Shown here: piece by piece, positions 41,416-51,595 of the stretch | Position numbering within the stretch: position 1 is the stretch's first letter | How the letters are laid out: the number at the start of each line of letters is the position of its first letter | Assembly: GCF_018128245.1 (NCBI RefSeq) | Contig: NZ_CP072378.1 | Coordinates: forward strand, 992,001 to 1,056,000 | DNA length: 64,000 nucleotides | From: Leptotrichia sp. oral taxon 221 | GTDB lineage: Bacteria > Fusobacteriota > Fusobacteriia > Fusobacteriales > Leptotrichiaceae | Direction of reading: 5' to 3' | The notes under the pieces: generated by a model | Told to the model about the DNA's origin: nothing | Database searches by the model: none | The model's input: the letters and a program-made list of their open reading frames with translations, nothing else | Made by a program: the position numbers and the translations under genes

Positions 41416-42069
41416 ATGAATATAGAGCAAATAAAATTTGATGAAAAAGGGCTTGTTCCTGCGATAATACAGGATTATTATACAAAAGAAGTACTGACAC
41501 TTGCATATATGAATAAAGAAAGTCTTGAAATAACTTTAAGAGATAAGAAAACTTGCTTTTTTAGCAGAAGTAGACAAGAACTTTGGTTAAAAGGGGAAAC
41601 TTCAGGGAATTATCAGCATGTTGTTTCGATAAAATATGATTGTGATGCGGATGCTTTGCTTGTGGAAGTAAAAAAAGATGGGCCTGCTTGCCATACTGGT
41701 GCTGAGAGCTGCTTTTTTAACTCGTTGTTTGAAGCAGAAGATTATAGCAGTTTTACGCCTGAAAAACTTTATGAATTGATAAAAGATAGAAAAATTAATC
41801 CAAATGAAAAATCTTACACGACTTATTTATTTGAAAAAGGGCTTGATAAAATTTTGAAAAAAGTTGGAGAAGAATGTACGGAAGTTATAATTGGAGCTAA
41901 AAATAATGATAATGATGAATTGAAATATGAAATTGCAGATTTATATTATCACACTTTGGTTTTAATGATTGAACAAAGGCTTACTATTCAAGATGTGAAA
42001 GATGAATTAGCTAAAAGACATGTTGTTGATCATAAAGTTAAACAGGAAAAAATGGGTGGAGAAAAGTAA
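41416..42069 (+). CDS. hisIE: Bifunctional phosphoribosyl-AMP cyclohydrolase / phosphoribosyl-ATP pyrophosphatase
   Basis: The 217 residues join two enzymes. The HisI part (1-110) has [20 protein letters not shown], the metal Asp run [11 protein letters not shown] and the Cys/His zinc ligands in GPACHTG. The HisE part (about 120-210) has [20 protein letters not shown] and [13 protein letters not shown]. They hydrolyse PR-ATP and open PR-AMP. AAAAGAGG precedes the ATG. Confidence 0.97.
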   Translation: MNIEQIKFDEKGLVPAIIQDYYTKEVLTLAYMNKESLEITLRDKKTCFFSRSRQELWLKGETSGNYQHVVSIKYDCDADALLVEVKKDGPACHTGAESCFFNSLFEAEDYSSFTPEKLYELIKDRKINPNEKSYTTYLFEKGLDKILKKVGEECTEVIIGAKNNDNDELKYEIADLYYHTLVLMIEQRLTIQDVKDELAKRHVVDHKVKQEKMGGEK

Positions 42070-42098
42070 AAAATATTTGTTTAAAAAGGATATTTGAT

Positions 42099-42521
42099 AT
42101 GGAAAATAAAAATCATTTAAAAGAAATTATAGATTTTGAGAAAAGTATAAAAAGAACTGAAAAAAGTTTAATTTTTAATGATGAATTTTTTAAAGAATGT
42201 GAAATAGTGAAATATCGTTTTCTTTTTGAAGAATATGATATTTTATATTTTAAATTTGGAACATGTTGTAAAAATTGGAGGGGTAATATTTTCTTTATTG
42301 AAAAATTTAATTTTTCCGATAAATATCAGTATCAGTGGCATTCAGTTTTTATATTTGTATTAAATAATATTGATGGATATGAAAATATGCTAACACTTTC
42401 AAAATACGACAAAAAAATTCGTTTAGTATTTGATACTCATACAAGAGCAGAGTTTCAATCTATTACAATTGCATATAGTTTTGATGAATTAATAGATGGA
42501 CTTTATTTAAGTGATAATTAA
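42099..42521 (+). CDS. Hypothetical protein in the his cluster
   Basis: A 140-residue soluble protein with a C-terminus (SFDELIDGLYLSDN) reminiscent of SMI1/KNR4 (SUKH) immunity-type proteins, but the similarity is only an impression. AAAAAGGATATTTGAT precedes the ATG. It is placed between hisIE and hisK with short gaps and is likely co-transcribed. A relation to histidine synthesis is unlikely. Confidence 0.5.
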   Translation: MENKNHLKEIIDFEKSIKRTEKSLIFNDEFFKECEIVKYRFLFEEYDILYFKFGTCCKNWRGNIFFIEKFNFSDKYQYQWHSVFIFVLNNIDGYENMLTLSKYDKKIRLVFDTHTRAEFQSITIAYSFDELIDGLYLSDN

Positions 42522-42563
42522 GTCACTTAATACAGAATATCACAATACAAGGAGCTGATAAAA

Positions 42564-43415
42564 ATGAAAACTAAAAAAATAATTTTCCCATCAAATCTTC
42601 ATGCTCATACATTTTATTGCGATGGTAAAAACAATGTTGAAGACTATATTCTAACAGCAATAGAGAAAGGATTTACAAGTGTTGGCCTTTCAGGTCATTC
42701 TTTTACAAAATTTGATACGGAATATTGTATGTCTGAAAAAGGTACATTAGAATATTTGAAAGAATTAAAAAATTTGAAAAAGAAATATGAAGATAGGATT
42801 CAAGTTTATGTTGGTATTGAGGCTGATTTCTATTCGGGATTTAATCCAAAACTTGATGAAAATTTAGGACTTGATTTTAGAATTGGATCGGTTCATTATA
42901 TAAAGGATAAAGAAAAAGAGGAGTATTACTGTGTTGATAATACGCCTGAAATTTTAGAGTACGGAATAAAAAATTACGCAAATGGAGATGAAAAGGCATT
43001 TATTGAAGCATATTTTGATAATATTGTAGAAATGGTGCACACTCAAAAGCCTGATATTATTGGGCATTTGGATTTGGTAAAAAAATTTAATAAAGATTTT
43101 AAATATTTTGATGAAAGTGCTGAATGGTATAAAAATAAAGTCGAATATGTATTAGATGAAATTGCTAAATCTGAAGCAATTGTTGAAATTAATACAGGAG
43201 GAATGTCACGTGGATGGATTCAGACACCTTATCCAAGTTCTTTTATACTTGAAAGAATTTTAGCTAAAAATATTCCAATTACCATTTCTTCTGATGCACA
43301 TGAAACTAAAAACATTGATTTTTATTTTGATGAGAGTTTGGAAATTATACGAAAAATTGGATTTAAAAGTGTTAAAATATTGAAAGATGGAAAGTTTCAG
43401 GATTTTGATATTTAA
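42564..43415 (+). CDS. hisK: Histidinol-phosphatase, PHP family
   Basis: The enzyme removes phosphate from histidinol phosphate. The PHP metal-binding motifs are visible in 283 residues: NLHAHTFYCDGKN at the start, GLSGHSF near 47, GIEADFY, RIGSVHYI near 110, IGHLDLVKKF near 168 and ISSDAHETKNI near 245. This is the HisJ/HisK type found in Gram-positive bacteria and Fusobacteria rather than the HAD type. AAGGAGCTGATAAAA precedes the ATG. Confidence 0.94.
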   Translation: MKTKKIIFPSNLHAHTFYCDGKNNVEDYILTAIEKGFTSVGLSGHSFTKFDTEYCMSEKGTLEYLKELKNLKKKYEDRIQVYVGIEADFYSGFNPKLDENLGLDFRIGSVHYIKDKEKEEYYCVDNTPEILEYGIKNYANGDEKAFIEAYFDNIVEMVHTQKPDIIGHLDLVKKFNKDFKYFDESAEWYKNKVEYVLDEIAKSEAIVEINTGGMSRGWIQTPYPSSFILERILAKNIPITISSDAHETKNIDFYFDESLEIIRKIGFKSVKILKDGKFQDFDI

Positions 43416-43428
43416 TACTAAATTGAAG

Positions 43429-43563
43429 ATGGAAAATATAAATTTTTTAAAAAATCATGTAATGAGTTTGATAGAATATGAGCCTGAATTAGAATGGTTT
43501 TTATTTGGGGAGGATGAGGCTGATGAGGAATTTAAGCAGTATTATAGATATTTAGATTATTGA
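43429..43563 (+). CDS. Small acidic ORF, possible gene fragment
   Basis: A 44-residue frame (MENINFLKNHVMSLIEYEPE and so on) with many Glu, Asp and Tyr and only GAAG as ribosome site. It could be a small gene or the C-terminal stump of a lost one. Confidence 0.3.
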   Translation: MENINFLKNHVMSLIEYEPELEWFLFGEDEADEEFKQYYRYLDY

Positions 43564-43720
43564 AATATTATTTTATAGTTTTAAAAAGAAAAATGATTAA
43601 TTTTCTCATTATATACTAAAATTATAAAAATATAAGGAAATAATTATTTTATTGTTGTAATATTAAGATAGTAATATAGGATTTTAGTAATTATTGAATT
43701 TATTTAAAGGAGGAGAATTT

Positions 43721-44014
43721 ATGAAAAAAATTTTGTATTTATTTATTATATTAAGTACTGTTTCTTGGGGTAAGTTGTCTAGAGATAATTGGGGTGATAA
43801 TTGGGATTCTGGGGAGGAAATTATTATTTTTAAAGAACTAGAAGGGAATCATCTTTGCGGTAAACTTACTTATTTTAAAAGGAAACATGATACGATTTCT
43901 GATGTTGTTTATGGTTATTTTAAATGTGAAACTTTAGGAAATAGAAAATTTTATTTTGAAAGTAAAAATTCTAAAATATTAAAAATTATAGAATTAGATG
44001 ATGACATTAAATAA
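43721..44014 (+). CDS. Small exported hypothetical protein
   Basis: The start is ATG 43721 with an excellent AAAGGAGGAG site; an upstream TTG at 43694 lacks one. Residues 1-17 (KKILYLFIILSTVSWG) are a signal peptide, leaving about 80 residues with two Cys (HLCGK, FKCET) that could form a disulfide. No family is recognised. A terminator follows, ending this part of the his cluster. Confidence 0.6.
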   Translation: MKKILYLFIILSTVSWGKLSRDNWGDNWDSGEEIIIFKELEGNHLCGKLTYFKRKHDTISDVVYGYFKCETLGNRKFYFESKNSKILKIIELDDDIK

Positions 44015-44027
44015 CGATTTTGAGTAT

Positions 44028-44055
44028 AAAGGGAGTTTAAAAACTTCCTTTTTTT
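44028..44055 (+). terminator. Terminator inside the his cluster
   Basis: AAAGGGAGTTT (44028-44038) pairs with AAACTTCCTTT (44041-44051) with one G:U, followed by Ts. It separates hisK and its follower from hisZGD. Confidence 0.85.
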
Positions 44056-44082
44056 GTGATTATATGGTAAGATAATTATATA
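44054..44082 (+). promoter_or_regulatory. Possible promoter of hisZGD
   Basis: TTGTGA (44054-44059) and TATATA (44077-44082) are 17 bp apart, immediately after the terminator. Confidence 0.5.
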
Positions 44083-44120
44083 ACAGGATAAAATAATGCG
44101 TGTGGAAAGTGAGGTAAATT

Positions 44121-45260
44121 GTGAAGAATTATATAAAAAATTTGAGTAGGAAAGATTTAGTATTGTTGGATATACGTAAAATGTATGATTCGTATGGGTA
44201 TAAAAGGATTTCACTTCCTAGTTTTGAGGAATATGATTTGTATAATGAAAATAAGGATTTTATTGATAGAAATGTTTTGACTGTGATGAGTCCAAATGGG
44301 AAGTTGTTAGCTTTAAGGCCCGATATCACACTGTCAGTCGCTAAGAAAATTTCTAAGGATCAGTCTTTGAAATATAGTAAAATTTATTATCAGGAAAATA
44401 CATATAATCTGACAAAATATGTGGGATATGATGAAGATGAACAGCTAGGGATTGAGCTGATTGGGAAAGAATCTACATTTTTAGATTTTGAAATTGTGGA
44501 TCTTGCAATAAAGAGTTTAGATATTATAAATGAAAAAAGTATGATTACTTTGTCACATGCTCGATTTATTTCTTCGATTTTTGATAATCTTAATTTAGAA
44601 TATGAAATAAAGGAAGAAATTTTTGATTGTATAAACAAGAAAAATAGTCATGATATAAAAAAGATACTGGAAAATAATAAATTTATTTCTGAAAATGTAA
44701 AACAATTGATTTATAAAATTCCTGAATTATCTGGAGATTTAGAGGATATTGAAAAAGAACTTTTGAAATATGAAACGAATGATGATATAAAGGAAATTTT
44801 GTTTGAACTTAAACAATTAAATAATTTACTGTTTAAATTTCATAAAAAATCGAAAATTGTATTTGATTTTTCCATCGTAAAAAATTTAAATTACTACAAT
44901 GGAATTATTTTGCAAGGATACATTGAAGGATTTCCAAACGTTATTTTGACTGGTGGAAGATATGACAAATTATTTGAAAAATTTGGAGTTGACACAGGAG
45001 CAGTTGGATTTGCAATTTTAACTGATAGTTTGAAGGGTTATTATAAAGATGAAGATAAAAATGATTTTGAAATATTGATTGCTTATGACAATAGCGATTT
45101 TGAAAAATTGGTAGAAATTGTAAATGATTTTCAGGAAAAAGGACTTCGAGTGAGAACTGAAAATATTGAGAATTTAAAAGAAAATGATAGCGAAATTTTT
45201 AATTATGATGAAAAATATTTATTTAAAAATGGAAATTTAATTAATGAAAAATCAATGTAA
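44121..45260 (+). CDS. hisZ: ATP phosphoribosyltransferase regulatory subunit HisZ
   Basis: HisZ is a catalytically inactive histidyl-tRNA-synthetase-like protein needed by short HisG. The class II fold is seen in PSFEEYDLYNENKDF near residue 33, LLALRPDITLSVAKK near 66, LGIELIGKES near 107 and VILTGGRYDKLFEKFG near 275. Length (379) is normal. It starts at GTG with GAGGTAAATT before it. hisG follows after 18 bp. Confidence 0.94.
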   Translation: MKNYIKNLSRKDLVLLDIRKMYDSYGYKRISLPSFEEYDLYNENKDFIDRNVLTVMSPNGKLLALRPDITLSVAKKISKDQSLKYSKIYYQENTYNLTKYVGYDEDEQLGIELIGKESTFLDFEIVDLAIKSLDIINEKSMITLSHARFISSIFDNLNLEYEIKEEIFDCINKKNSHDIKKILENNKFISENVKQLIYKIPELSGDLEDIEKELLKYETNDDIKEILFELKQLNNLLFKFHKKSKIVFDFSIVKNLNYYNGIILQGYIEGFPNVILTGGRYDKLFEKFGVDTGAVGFAILTDSLKGYYKDEDKNDFEILIAYDNSDFEKLVEIVNDFQEKGLRVRTENIENLKENDSEIFNYDEKYLFKNGNLINEKSM

Positions 45261-45278
45261 AGAATGAAAGGAGCTTTT

Positions 45279-45896
45279 ATGATAAATATTGCTCTTCCTA
45301 AAGGAAGATTAGGGAATAAAGTATATGATTTGTTTGAAAAAATAGGTTATGAAAGTTCAGAAATAAAGGAAGATAATAGGAAACTAATTTTTGAAAATCA
45401 AGAAAAAAATGTTAGGTTTCTTTTGGTAAAACCGTCAGATGTTGGGGTTTATGTTGAAAAGGGAAGTGCAGATATTGGAGTTGTGGGAAGAGATGTTCTA
45501 CTTGAGGAAAATCCTGATATTTATGAGCTAATGGATTTGGGATTTGGTAAATGTAAATTTGCAATTGCGGGGCCTGTGAATTTTAAGGAAAATTTTGATA
45601 GACCATTGGTAGTAGCAACAAAATATTTAAATGTTTCAAAAAGATATTTTGATTCAATTAATAGAGATGTGGAACTTATAAAACTAAATGGTTCTATTGA
45701 AATAGCACCAATTTTAGGACTTTCTGATGTGATTATGGATATTGTTGAAACTGGAACAACTTTAAAGGAAAATAACTTGAAAGTATTGAAAACTATTGAA
45801 GATATAAGTGCTAGATTTATTGCTAATAAGTCAAGCTATAGATTTAAAAATGAAGAAATAGAAAAAATTTTTAAAAGTATAAAAGAAATTTTATAA
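45279..45896 (+). CDS. hisG: ATP phosphoribosyltransferase, short form HisG
   Basis: HisG commits ATP and PRPP to histidine. The 205 residues are the short form, lacking the C-terminal regulatory domain, which fits the presence of hisZ directly upstream. Motifs: INIALPKGRLGNKVYDLFEK, VGVVGRDVLLEENPD and the PRPP site DIVETGTTLKENNL. ATG 45279 is preceded by AAAGGAGCTTTT; ATG 45264 is inside that site and unlikely. Confidence 0.95.
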   Translation: MINIALPKGRLGNKVYDLFEKIGYESSEIKEDNRKLIFENQEKNVRFLLVKPSDVGVYVEKGSADIGVVGRDVLLEENPDIYELMDLGFGKCKFAIAGPVNFKENFDRPLVVATKYLNVSKRYFDSINRDVELIKLNGSIEIAPILGLSDVIMDIVETGTTLKENNLKVLKTIEDISARFIANKSSYRFKNEEIEKIFKSIKEIL

Positions 45897-45975
45897 AAAT
45901 GGTTAGTATTATTTTGTTTATCATATTAAAAAATTTATATTTTTAAAATAAAAAAATGAAATGGAGTGATCTGTT

Positions 45976-47256
45976 ATGATTAAAACTATAAAATATTCAA
46001 AAGATGTTGATTTGGAAAAGGAACTTGCTAGAAGTCAATTTTCTTATGATGATGTAAATGAAACTGTGGAAAGTATCTTAAAAGATGTTAGAGCAAGAGG
46101 AGATAAGGCTTTGATTGAATATACTGAAAAATTTGATGGAGTGAAACTAGAAAATTTGGAAGTTACAGAAGAAGAAATTAAAAAGGCTTTTGATACGATT
46201 GATAAGGAATTACTGGAAGTTATTCAATATTCTCACGATAATATTAAAAAATTTCACGAAAAGCAAGTTAGAAATGATTTTTTAATACGACAGGAAAATG
46301 GAGTAGTTTTGGGGCAAGTTATTAATCCTATTGAAAAAGTTGGGCTTTATGTTCCAGGAGGTACAGCTGCTTATCCATCAACTGTTTTAATGAATGCAGT
46401 CCCAGCGAAAATTGCAGGATGTAAAGAAATCGTAATGGTAACCCCTCCAACGAAAGATGGATCAATTTTACCATCTCTTTTAGTTGCTGCAAAAATTTCT
46501 GGAGTTGATAGAATCTTTAAAGTAGGTGGAGCCCAATCTATAGCCGCTCTTAGTTATGGTACAGAAACTATTCCAAAAGTTTATAAAATTGGTGGACCAG
46601 GGAATATTTACGTTGCAATGGCTAAGAAAATGGTTTACGGAGAAGTTTCAATTGATATGATAGCTGGGCCAAGCGAAGTATTAATTATTGCTGATGAAAG
46701 TGCAGATCCAGTTCATACAGCGGCAGATTTATTATCACAAGCAGAACACGATAAATTAGCAGCCAGTATACTAGTTACAACATCACAAAAATTAGCAGAT
46801 GAAGTAGCAGTAGAAGTAGAAAAACAACTAAAGGAATTACCTAGAGAAGAAATTGCTAGAACTTCAATTGAAACTCAAGGTAGAATTATAATTGTAGAAA
46901 ATATGGATGAAGCAGTTTTTGTAAGTAATTTTATAGCACCAGAACATTTGGAATTAGCAGTAGATAATCCTTTTGAATTATTGCCAAGAATAAAAAACGC
47001 AGGTTCAATCTTTATGGGACATAATACACCTGAACCAATTGGAGATTATTTGGCAGGGCCAAATCACACATTACCAACAAGTGGAACAGCTAAATTTTCA
47101 TCACCTTTATCAGTAGATGATTTTATTAAAAAATCTTCATTTATTTATTATTCTAAACAAGGATTGGAAGAAGTTAAAGATAAAGTAATTAAATTTGCTG
47201 AAAATGAAGGACTTACAGCACACGCTCGTTCAGTTTCTAAAAGATTTGAGAAATAA
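45976..47256 (+). CDS. hisD: Histidinol dehydrogenase
   Basis: HisD oxidises histidinol to histidine with two NAD+. The 426 residues show VGLYVPGGTAAYPSTVLMNA near 118, IGGPGNIYVAMAKKMVYG near 207, IAGPSEVLIIADESADP near 232, LLSQAEHD (zinc Gln/His) near 255 and GPNHTLPTSGTAKFSSPLSV near 362. ATGGAGTGATCTGTT precedes the ATG. Confidence 0.97.
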   Translation: MIKTIKYSKDVDLEKELARSQFSYDDVNETVESILKDVRARGDKALIEYTEKFDGVKLENLEVTEEEIKKAFDTIDKELLEVIQYSHDNIKKFHEKQVRNDFLIRQENGVVLGQVINPIEKVGLYVPGGTAAYPSTVLMNAVPAKIAGCKEIVMVTPPTKDGSILPSLLVAAKISGVDRIFKVGGAQSIAALSYGTETIPKVYKIGGPGNIYVAMAKKMVYGEVSIDMIAGPSEVLIIADESADPVHTAADLLSQAEHDKLAASILVTTSQKLADEVAVEVEKQLKELPREEIARTSIETQGRIIIVENMDEAVFVSNFIAPEHLELAVDNPFELLPRIKNAGSIFMGHNTPEPIGDYLAGPNHTLPTSGTAKFSSPLSVDDFIKKSSFIYYSKQGLEEVKDKVIKFAENEGLTAHARSVSKRFEK

Positions 47257-47459
47257 AAAATATAATTTGATTTGTCTGTAAACAGATTTTTAATAATTTT
47301 TTGAGGAGATTGAAAATTATAAATTTCTAGTTTTCAGGCTTTTTCAAAATATTAAAATTTTTCATTTTTAAAATAAAAAGTATTTGATTTTTAGAAATTT
47401 TTGCTTTAGAAAAGAAAAAAATGTGGAATTGAAAAATTTTTTGAGTAGAAAATAAAAAA

Positions 47460-47488
47460 TTGATTATATTTCTTTTTTTTGATATACT
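47460..47488 (+). promoter_or_regulatory. Promoter of the DUF4143 ATPase gene
   Basis: TTGATT (47460-47465) and TATACT (47483-47488) are 17 bp apart. The start codon is only 18 bases further, with GAGGTGATTTT as ribosome site. Confidence 0.65.
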
Positions 47489-47505
47489 TTGTATGAGGTG
47501 ATTTT

Positions 47506-48699
47506 ATGGTTAAAAGAACTGAATACTTGGAAAAGTTAAAAAAAATAAAAGATATGCAGATAATAAAGGTTATTACAGGCGTTAGACGGTGTGGGAAATC
47601 TACATTGCTATCTCAATTTAGAACTTTTTTAATGGAATCGGATGTTTTGGAAGAACAGATAATTTCTATAAACTTTGAGGATTTGAAGTTTGAAGATTTA
47701 AAAAATTATAGAGCATTGTATCAATATATAGAAGAAAGGCTTGTGCCTAATAAAAAAAATTATATATTTATTGATGAAATTCAGGAAGTTGAAAATTTTC
47801 AAAGGGCAGTGGATTCTTTATTTATAAAGGATAATACAGATATTTATATAACAGGCTCCAATGCGATGATGTTATCTGGCGAATTGGCAACACTGCTTTC
47901 AGGCAGATATATCGAAATATCTATATTGCCCTTATCTTTTTCTGAATATCTTAAATTGGATGAAATACATGATGTGAGACAGGCTTGGAATAAATATTTT
48001 GAAAATGGTGGATTTCCTTATGCAATACAAATAAAAGATGACGATATAAGAAAAGACTATTTAATGGGAATATACAACACAATTTTGCTAAAAGATATAG
48101 TTGCAAGAAATAAAGTACAGGATATTACATTACTCGAATCTGTAGTAAAATTTCTATTTGAAAACATCGGAAATATCGTCTCACCCAAAAAAATAGCAGA
48201 TACTCTTGTTTCCTATGGTAGAAAAACTACATCTTCTACCGTTGAAAATTATATAGAAGCCCTTAAATCATCGTTTATTTTGTACAAAGCTGGACGTTAT
48301 GATATAAAAGGAAAGCAACATTTAAAGTCGCTGGAGAAGTATTATATAGTTGACATAGGACTAAGAAAATTGCTTATAAATAAAAAACATAGCGATATTG
48401 GGCATATTTTGGAAAATATAGTTTATTTGGAATTGATTAGACGTGGGTATACTGTGTATATTGGTAAAATTGGAGATTTGGAAATAGATTTTATAGCAGA
48501 ACGAAATAATGAAAGAGAATATTATCAAGTGTCAGCAACGATACTTGATGAAAATACATTCAAGAGAGAGATAATGCCATTAAAGAAAGTAAAAGATAAT
48601 TTTCAGAAGTTTATAATTTCGATGGATGAAATAAATTTAAGCGAAGATGGAATAAAGCATCTAAATATTTTAGATTTTTTACAAAATCGAAATAATTAG
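47506..48699 (+). CDS. AAA_14/DUF4143 ATP-binding protein
   Basis: The 397 residues match the AAA_14-DUF4143 family: KVITGVRRCGKSTLLSQFR (P-loop) near 21, YIFIDEIQEVENFQRAVDSL near 85, IYITGSNAMMLSGELATLLS near 112, and the C-terminal DUF4143 region IVYLELIRRGYTVYIGKIGD with the EIDFIA nuclease-like segment. Such genes are frequent, mobile and of unknown function. It interrupts the his cluster between hisD and hisC and has its own promoter. Confidence 0.9.
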   Translation: MVKRTEYLEKLKKIKDMQIIKVITGVRRCGKSTLLSQFRTFLMESDVLEEQIISINFEDLKFEDLKNYRALYQYIEERLVPNKKNYIFIDEIQEVENFQRAVDSLFIKDNTDIYITGSNAMMLSGELATLLSGRYIEISILPLSFSEYLKLDEIHDVRQAWNKYFENGGFPYAIQIKDDDIRKDYLMGIYNTILLKDIVARNKVQDITLLESVVKFLFENIGNIVSPKKIADTLVSYGRKTTSSTVENYIEALKSSFILYKAGRYDIKGKQHLKSLEKYYIVDIGLRKLLINKKHSDIGHILENIVYLELIRRGYTVYIGKIGDLEIDFIAERNNEREYYQVSATILDENTFKREIMPLKKVKDNFQKFIISMDEINLSEDGIKHLNILDFLQNRNN

Positions 48700-48863
48700 A
48701 ACAAAAAAAAGAATTGAATGAAATTACCGAAGAAAGCCGTTTTCTTGAGTTAAAAAAATAAATGGAAAATGGCAAACAAAAGACAGCCTATATGATTTAC
48801 CAGATCTTAACTAAAACAATTAGAAATTGTACCAAAGTTTTTATTTAAAGGAGGAGTTATAAA
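48700..48863. other. Short remnant-bearing spacer before hisC
   Basis: Fragments of sense (NELNEITEESRFLELKKK followed by a stop, then MENGKQKTAYMIYQILTKT) suggest a decayed small gene. AAAGGAGGAGTT at the end is the hisC ribosome site. Confidence 0.3.
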
Positions 48864-49940
48864 ATGAGTAAATTCTGGAATGATAAAATAAAAGAAATAG
48901 AGCCTTACACACCAGGTGAACAACCAAAAGACAAAAAATATATTAAACTTAATACAAATGAAAATCCTTATCCGCCATCAGCAAAAGTTATAGGAAAAAT
49001 AGAATCTATGAATCTGGAAGATTTGAAACTATATCCAGATCCAGATGTAACAGAGCTTAGAAAGGTTATCGCTGAATATTTTTCTAATAAAATAAATGAT
49101 AAAATTACACATAAGCAAGTATTTATCGGAAATGGATCAGATGAAATTCTAGCATTTATTTTTATGACATTTTTTAATGCAAGAGATAAAGTGTATTATC
49201 CAGATATTACATATAGTTTTTATCCAGTTTATGCTGATTTATTTAATGTGAAGGAAATCAAGATTCCATTAAATGATAATTTTGAAATTGAAATTCAGAA
49301 ATATTTTGGATTGGATGGACATATAATTATTACAAATCCGAATGCACCGACTTCAATTGCTTTGAAACTAGATGAAATTGAAGAAATAGCAAAAAATAAT
49401 TCAAATCAGTTAATTATTGTTGATGAGGCATATGTTGACTTTGGCGCAGAAAGTGCTGTAAAATTAATAAATAAATACGATAACGTTCTTGTTGTTCAGA
49501 CATTTTCAAAATCACGTTCAATGGCAGGAACACGGCTTGGATATACACTTGGTTGTGAAAGTATAATTGAAGGATTGAATAGGCTAAAATTTTCATTTAA
49601 CTCATACACAATCGACAGAATTTCAATTGAAGCTGGAATTGAATCTTTTAAAGATAATGAATATTTTGAAAAAACTAATGCTAAAATTATTCAGACTAGA
49701 GAGAAAACATCTGAAAAATTGAAAAAGTTAGGATTTAAAGTATTAAATTCAAGTGCTAATTTTATTTTTATTTCACATAAAGATATCTATGCAGGTGATT
49801 TGTATAAAGAGCTAAAGAAAAATGGAGTTTTAGTAAGATATTTTTCAAAAGATAGAATTGATAATTATTTGAGAGTTACGATTGGGACAGATGAGGAAAT
49901 GGGGATTTTTATTGAGAAATTGGAAGAAATTATTTTTTAG
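48864..49940 (+). CDS. hisC: Histidinol-phosphate aminotransferase
   Basis: HisC converts imidazole-acetol phosphate to histidinol phosphate with PLP. The 358 residues show KLNTNENPYPPSAKV near the start, GNGSDEILAFIF near 90, ITNPNAPTS near 153, DEAYVDFG near 185 and the PLP Lys in QTFSKSRSMAGTRLGY near 215. AAAGGAGGAGTTATAAA precedes the ATG. A bidirectional terminator follows at 50025. Confidence 0.95.
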   Translation: MSKFWNDKIKEIEPYTPGEQPKDKKYIKLNTNENPYPPSAKVIGKIESMNLEDLKLYPDPDVTELRKVIAEYFSNKINDKITHKQVFIGNGSDEILAFIFMTFFNARDKVYYPDITYSFYPVYADLFNVKEIKIPLNDNFEIEIQKYFGLDGHIIITNPNAPTSIALKLDEIEEIAKNNSNQLIIVDEAYVDFGAESAVKLINKYDNVLVVQTFSKSRSMAGTRLGYTLGCESIIEGLNRLKFSFNSYTIDRISIEAGIESFKDNEYFEKTNAKIIQTREKTSEKLKKLGFKVLNSSANFIFISHKDIYAGDLYKELKKNGVLVRYFSKDRIDNYLRVTIGTDEEMGIFIEKLEEIIF

Positions 49941-50024
49941 ACTATATCCCTCTCAAAAAACAGAAATTGTATTTAAGGAGTTTCAACTCCTTGCTTAATT
50001 AGTAGAAATAAAAATCTAAATTAC

Positions 50025-50079
50025 AAATTCCATTAAATGTAAATTTTGAAAAAGTTCAATATATTATTTAATGGAATTT
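50025..50079. terminator. 14-bp bidirectional terminator hairpin
   Basis: AAATTCCATTAAAT (50025-50038) and ATTTAATGGAATTT (50066-50079) are perfect complements, between hisC and the convergent small gene. A second small hairpin, AAGGAGT/ACTCCTT, lies at about 49976-49993. Confidence 0.7.
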
Positions 50080-50105
50080 TTATATTGTTTAATTGATAAG
50101 AAAAT

Positions 50106-50537
<432 letters not shown>

Positions 50538-50634
50538 ATTTTCACCTCCTATATTTTTAATAAATTAAATTATCTACTAAATTATACCACGATTTTTAAT
50601 ATTTCAAAACAAATTTCTTGTTTTTTAGTCAATC

Positions 50635-50663
50635 TTGAAAAAGAGAAAAAAATAGATTATACT
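50635..50663 (+). promoter_or_regulatory. Promoter of hisB
   Basis: TTGAAA (50635-50640) and TATACT (50658-50663) are 17 bp apart. The hisB leader is only about 30 bases. Confidence 0.78.
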
Positions 50664-50698
50664 ATTTATAATTAAAGTTATAATGAAAGGATAAAATT

Positions 50699-51289
50699 AT
50701 GAGAAAATCTAAAATTGAAAGAAATACATTTGAAACTAAAATAAAAGTTGAACTTAATATTGATGGAACTGGGAAATATGAGAATAATACGGGAGTTGGA
50801 TTTTTGGATCACATGCTTGACTTGTTTGCAAAACATGGAAGATTTGACTTGAAGGTTTATTGTGATGGAGATACACAAGTTGATGATCATCACAGTACGG
50901 AAGATATTGGGATTGCGCTTGGAAAAGGTTTTTATGAGGCTTTGGGAGATTTAAAAGGTGTTAAGAGATATGGGAACTTTCTTTTGCCAATGGATGAGGC
51001 GTTAACATTGGTTGCAGTTGATTTGAGTGGGAGATATTTTTTGAATTTTGATGTAAATATTCCGACTGAAAAAGTAGGAACTTTTGATACTGAATTGGTG
51101 GAAGAGTTTTTTATTGGATTTACACGGCACTTAAATGCGACATTGCATATAAAGAATATGGCTGGAACGAATTCACATCATATAATTGAGTCAATTTTTA
51201 AGGGAGTTGCTAGGGCCTTGGCAGAAGCAGTGAGTATTGATGAAAAGTACAAAGATGAGATTCCGTCAACTAAAGGAGTTTTAGTTTAA
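50699..51289 (+). CDS. hisB: Imidazoleglycerol-phosphate dehydratase
   Basis: The monofunctional HisB dehydrates IGP. The 196 residues carry the two manganese motifs: DDHHSTEDIGIALGK near residue 62 and TNSHHIIESIFKGVARAL near 163, plus GFLDHMLDLFAKHGRF near 38 and VDLSGRYFLNFD near 104. No phosphatase domain is fused, in line with a separate hisK. AAAGGATAAAATT precedes the ATG. It is separated from the rest of the his genes by the convergent pseudogene and has its own promoter. Confidence 0.96.
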   Translation: MRKSKIERNTFETKIKVELNIDGTGKYENNTGVGFLDHMLDLFAKHGRFDLKVYCDGDTQVDDHHSTEDIGIALGKGFYEALGDLKGVKRYGNFLLPMDEALTLVAVDLSGRYFLNFDVNIPTEKVGTFDTELVEEFFIGFTRHLNATLHIKNMAGTNSHHIIESIFKGVARALAEAVSIDEKYKDEIPSTKGVLV

Positions 51290-51485
51290 TATTTGGAAAG
51301 TTTTAGAAAAATTAAAACTTTTGGAAAATTAAAAAATATACTCAAACTTATTTAAAATTAAGCTATTAAAAATTATGTACATTTAGGAGTTGAGTAAAAT
51401 AGTCACAGATTAAATCTAGTTTTGAAGCAAAGCAGTTTTACTATAAATTTAGATTTAAAAAAATAAAATTAAAGATTAAATCATA

Positions 51486-51519
51486 TAAAAAAAGGGTAAA
51501 AATTATATACCCTTTTTTA
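51486..51519 (+). terminator. Terminator downstream of hisB
   Basis: AAAAAAGGGTA and TACCCTTTTTT pair around an A/T-rich loop. It lies about 200 bp after hisB. Confidence 0.75.
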
Positions 51520-51595
51520 TTTAATTTATAAAACGAATGTATATTTTTAATAAATAAAAATTAATATAGTTTTAATTTTAATAAATACAACTTAT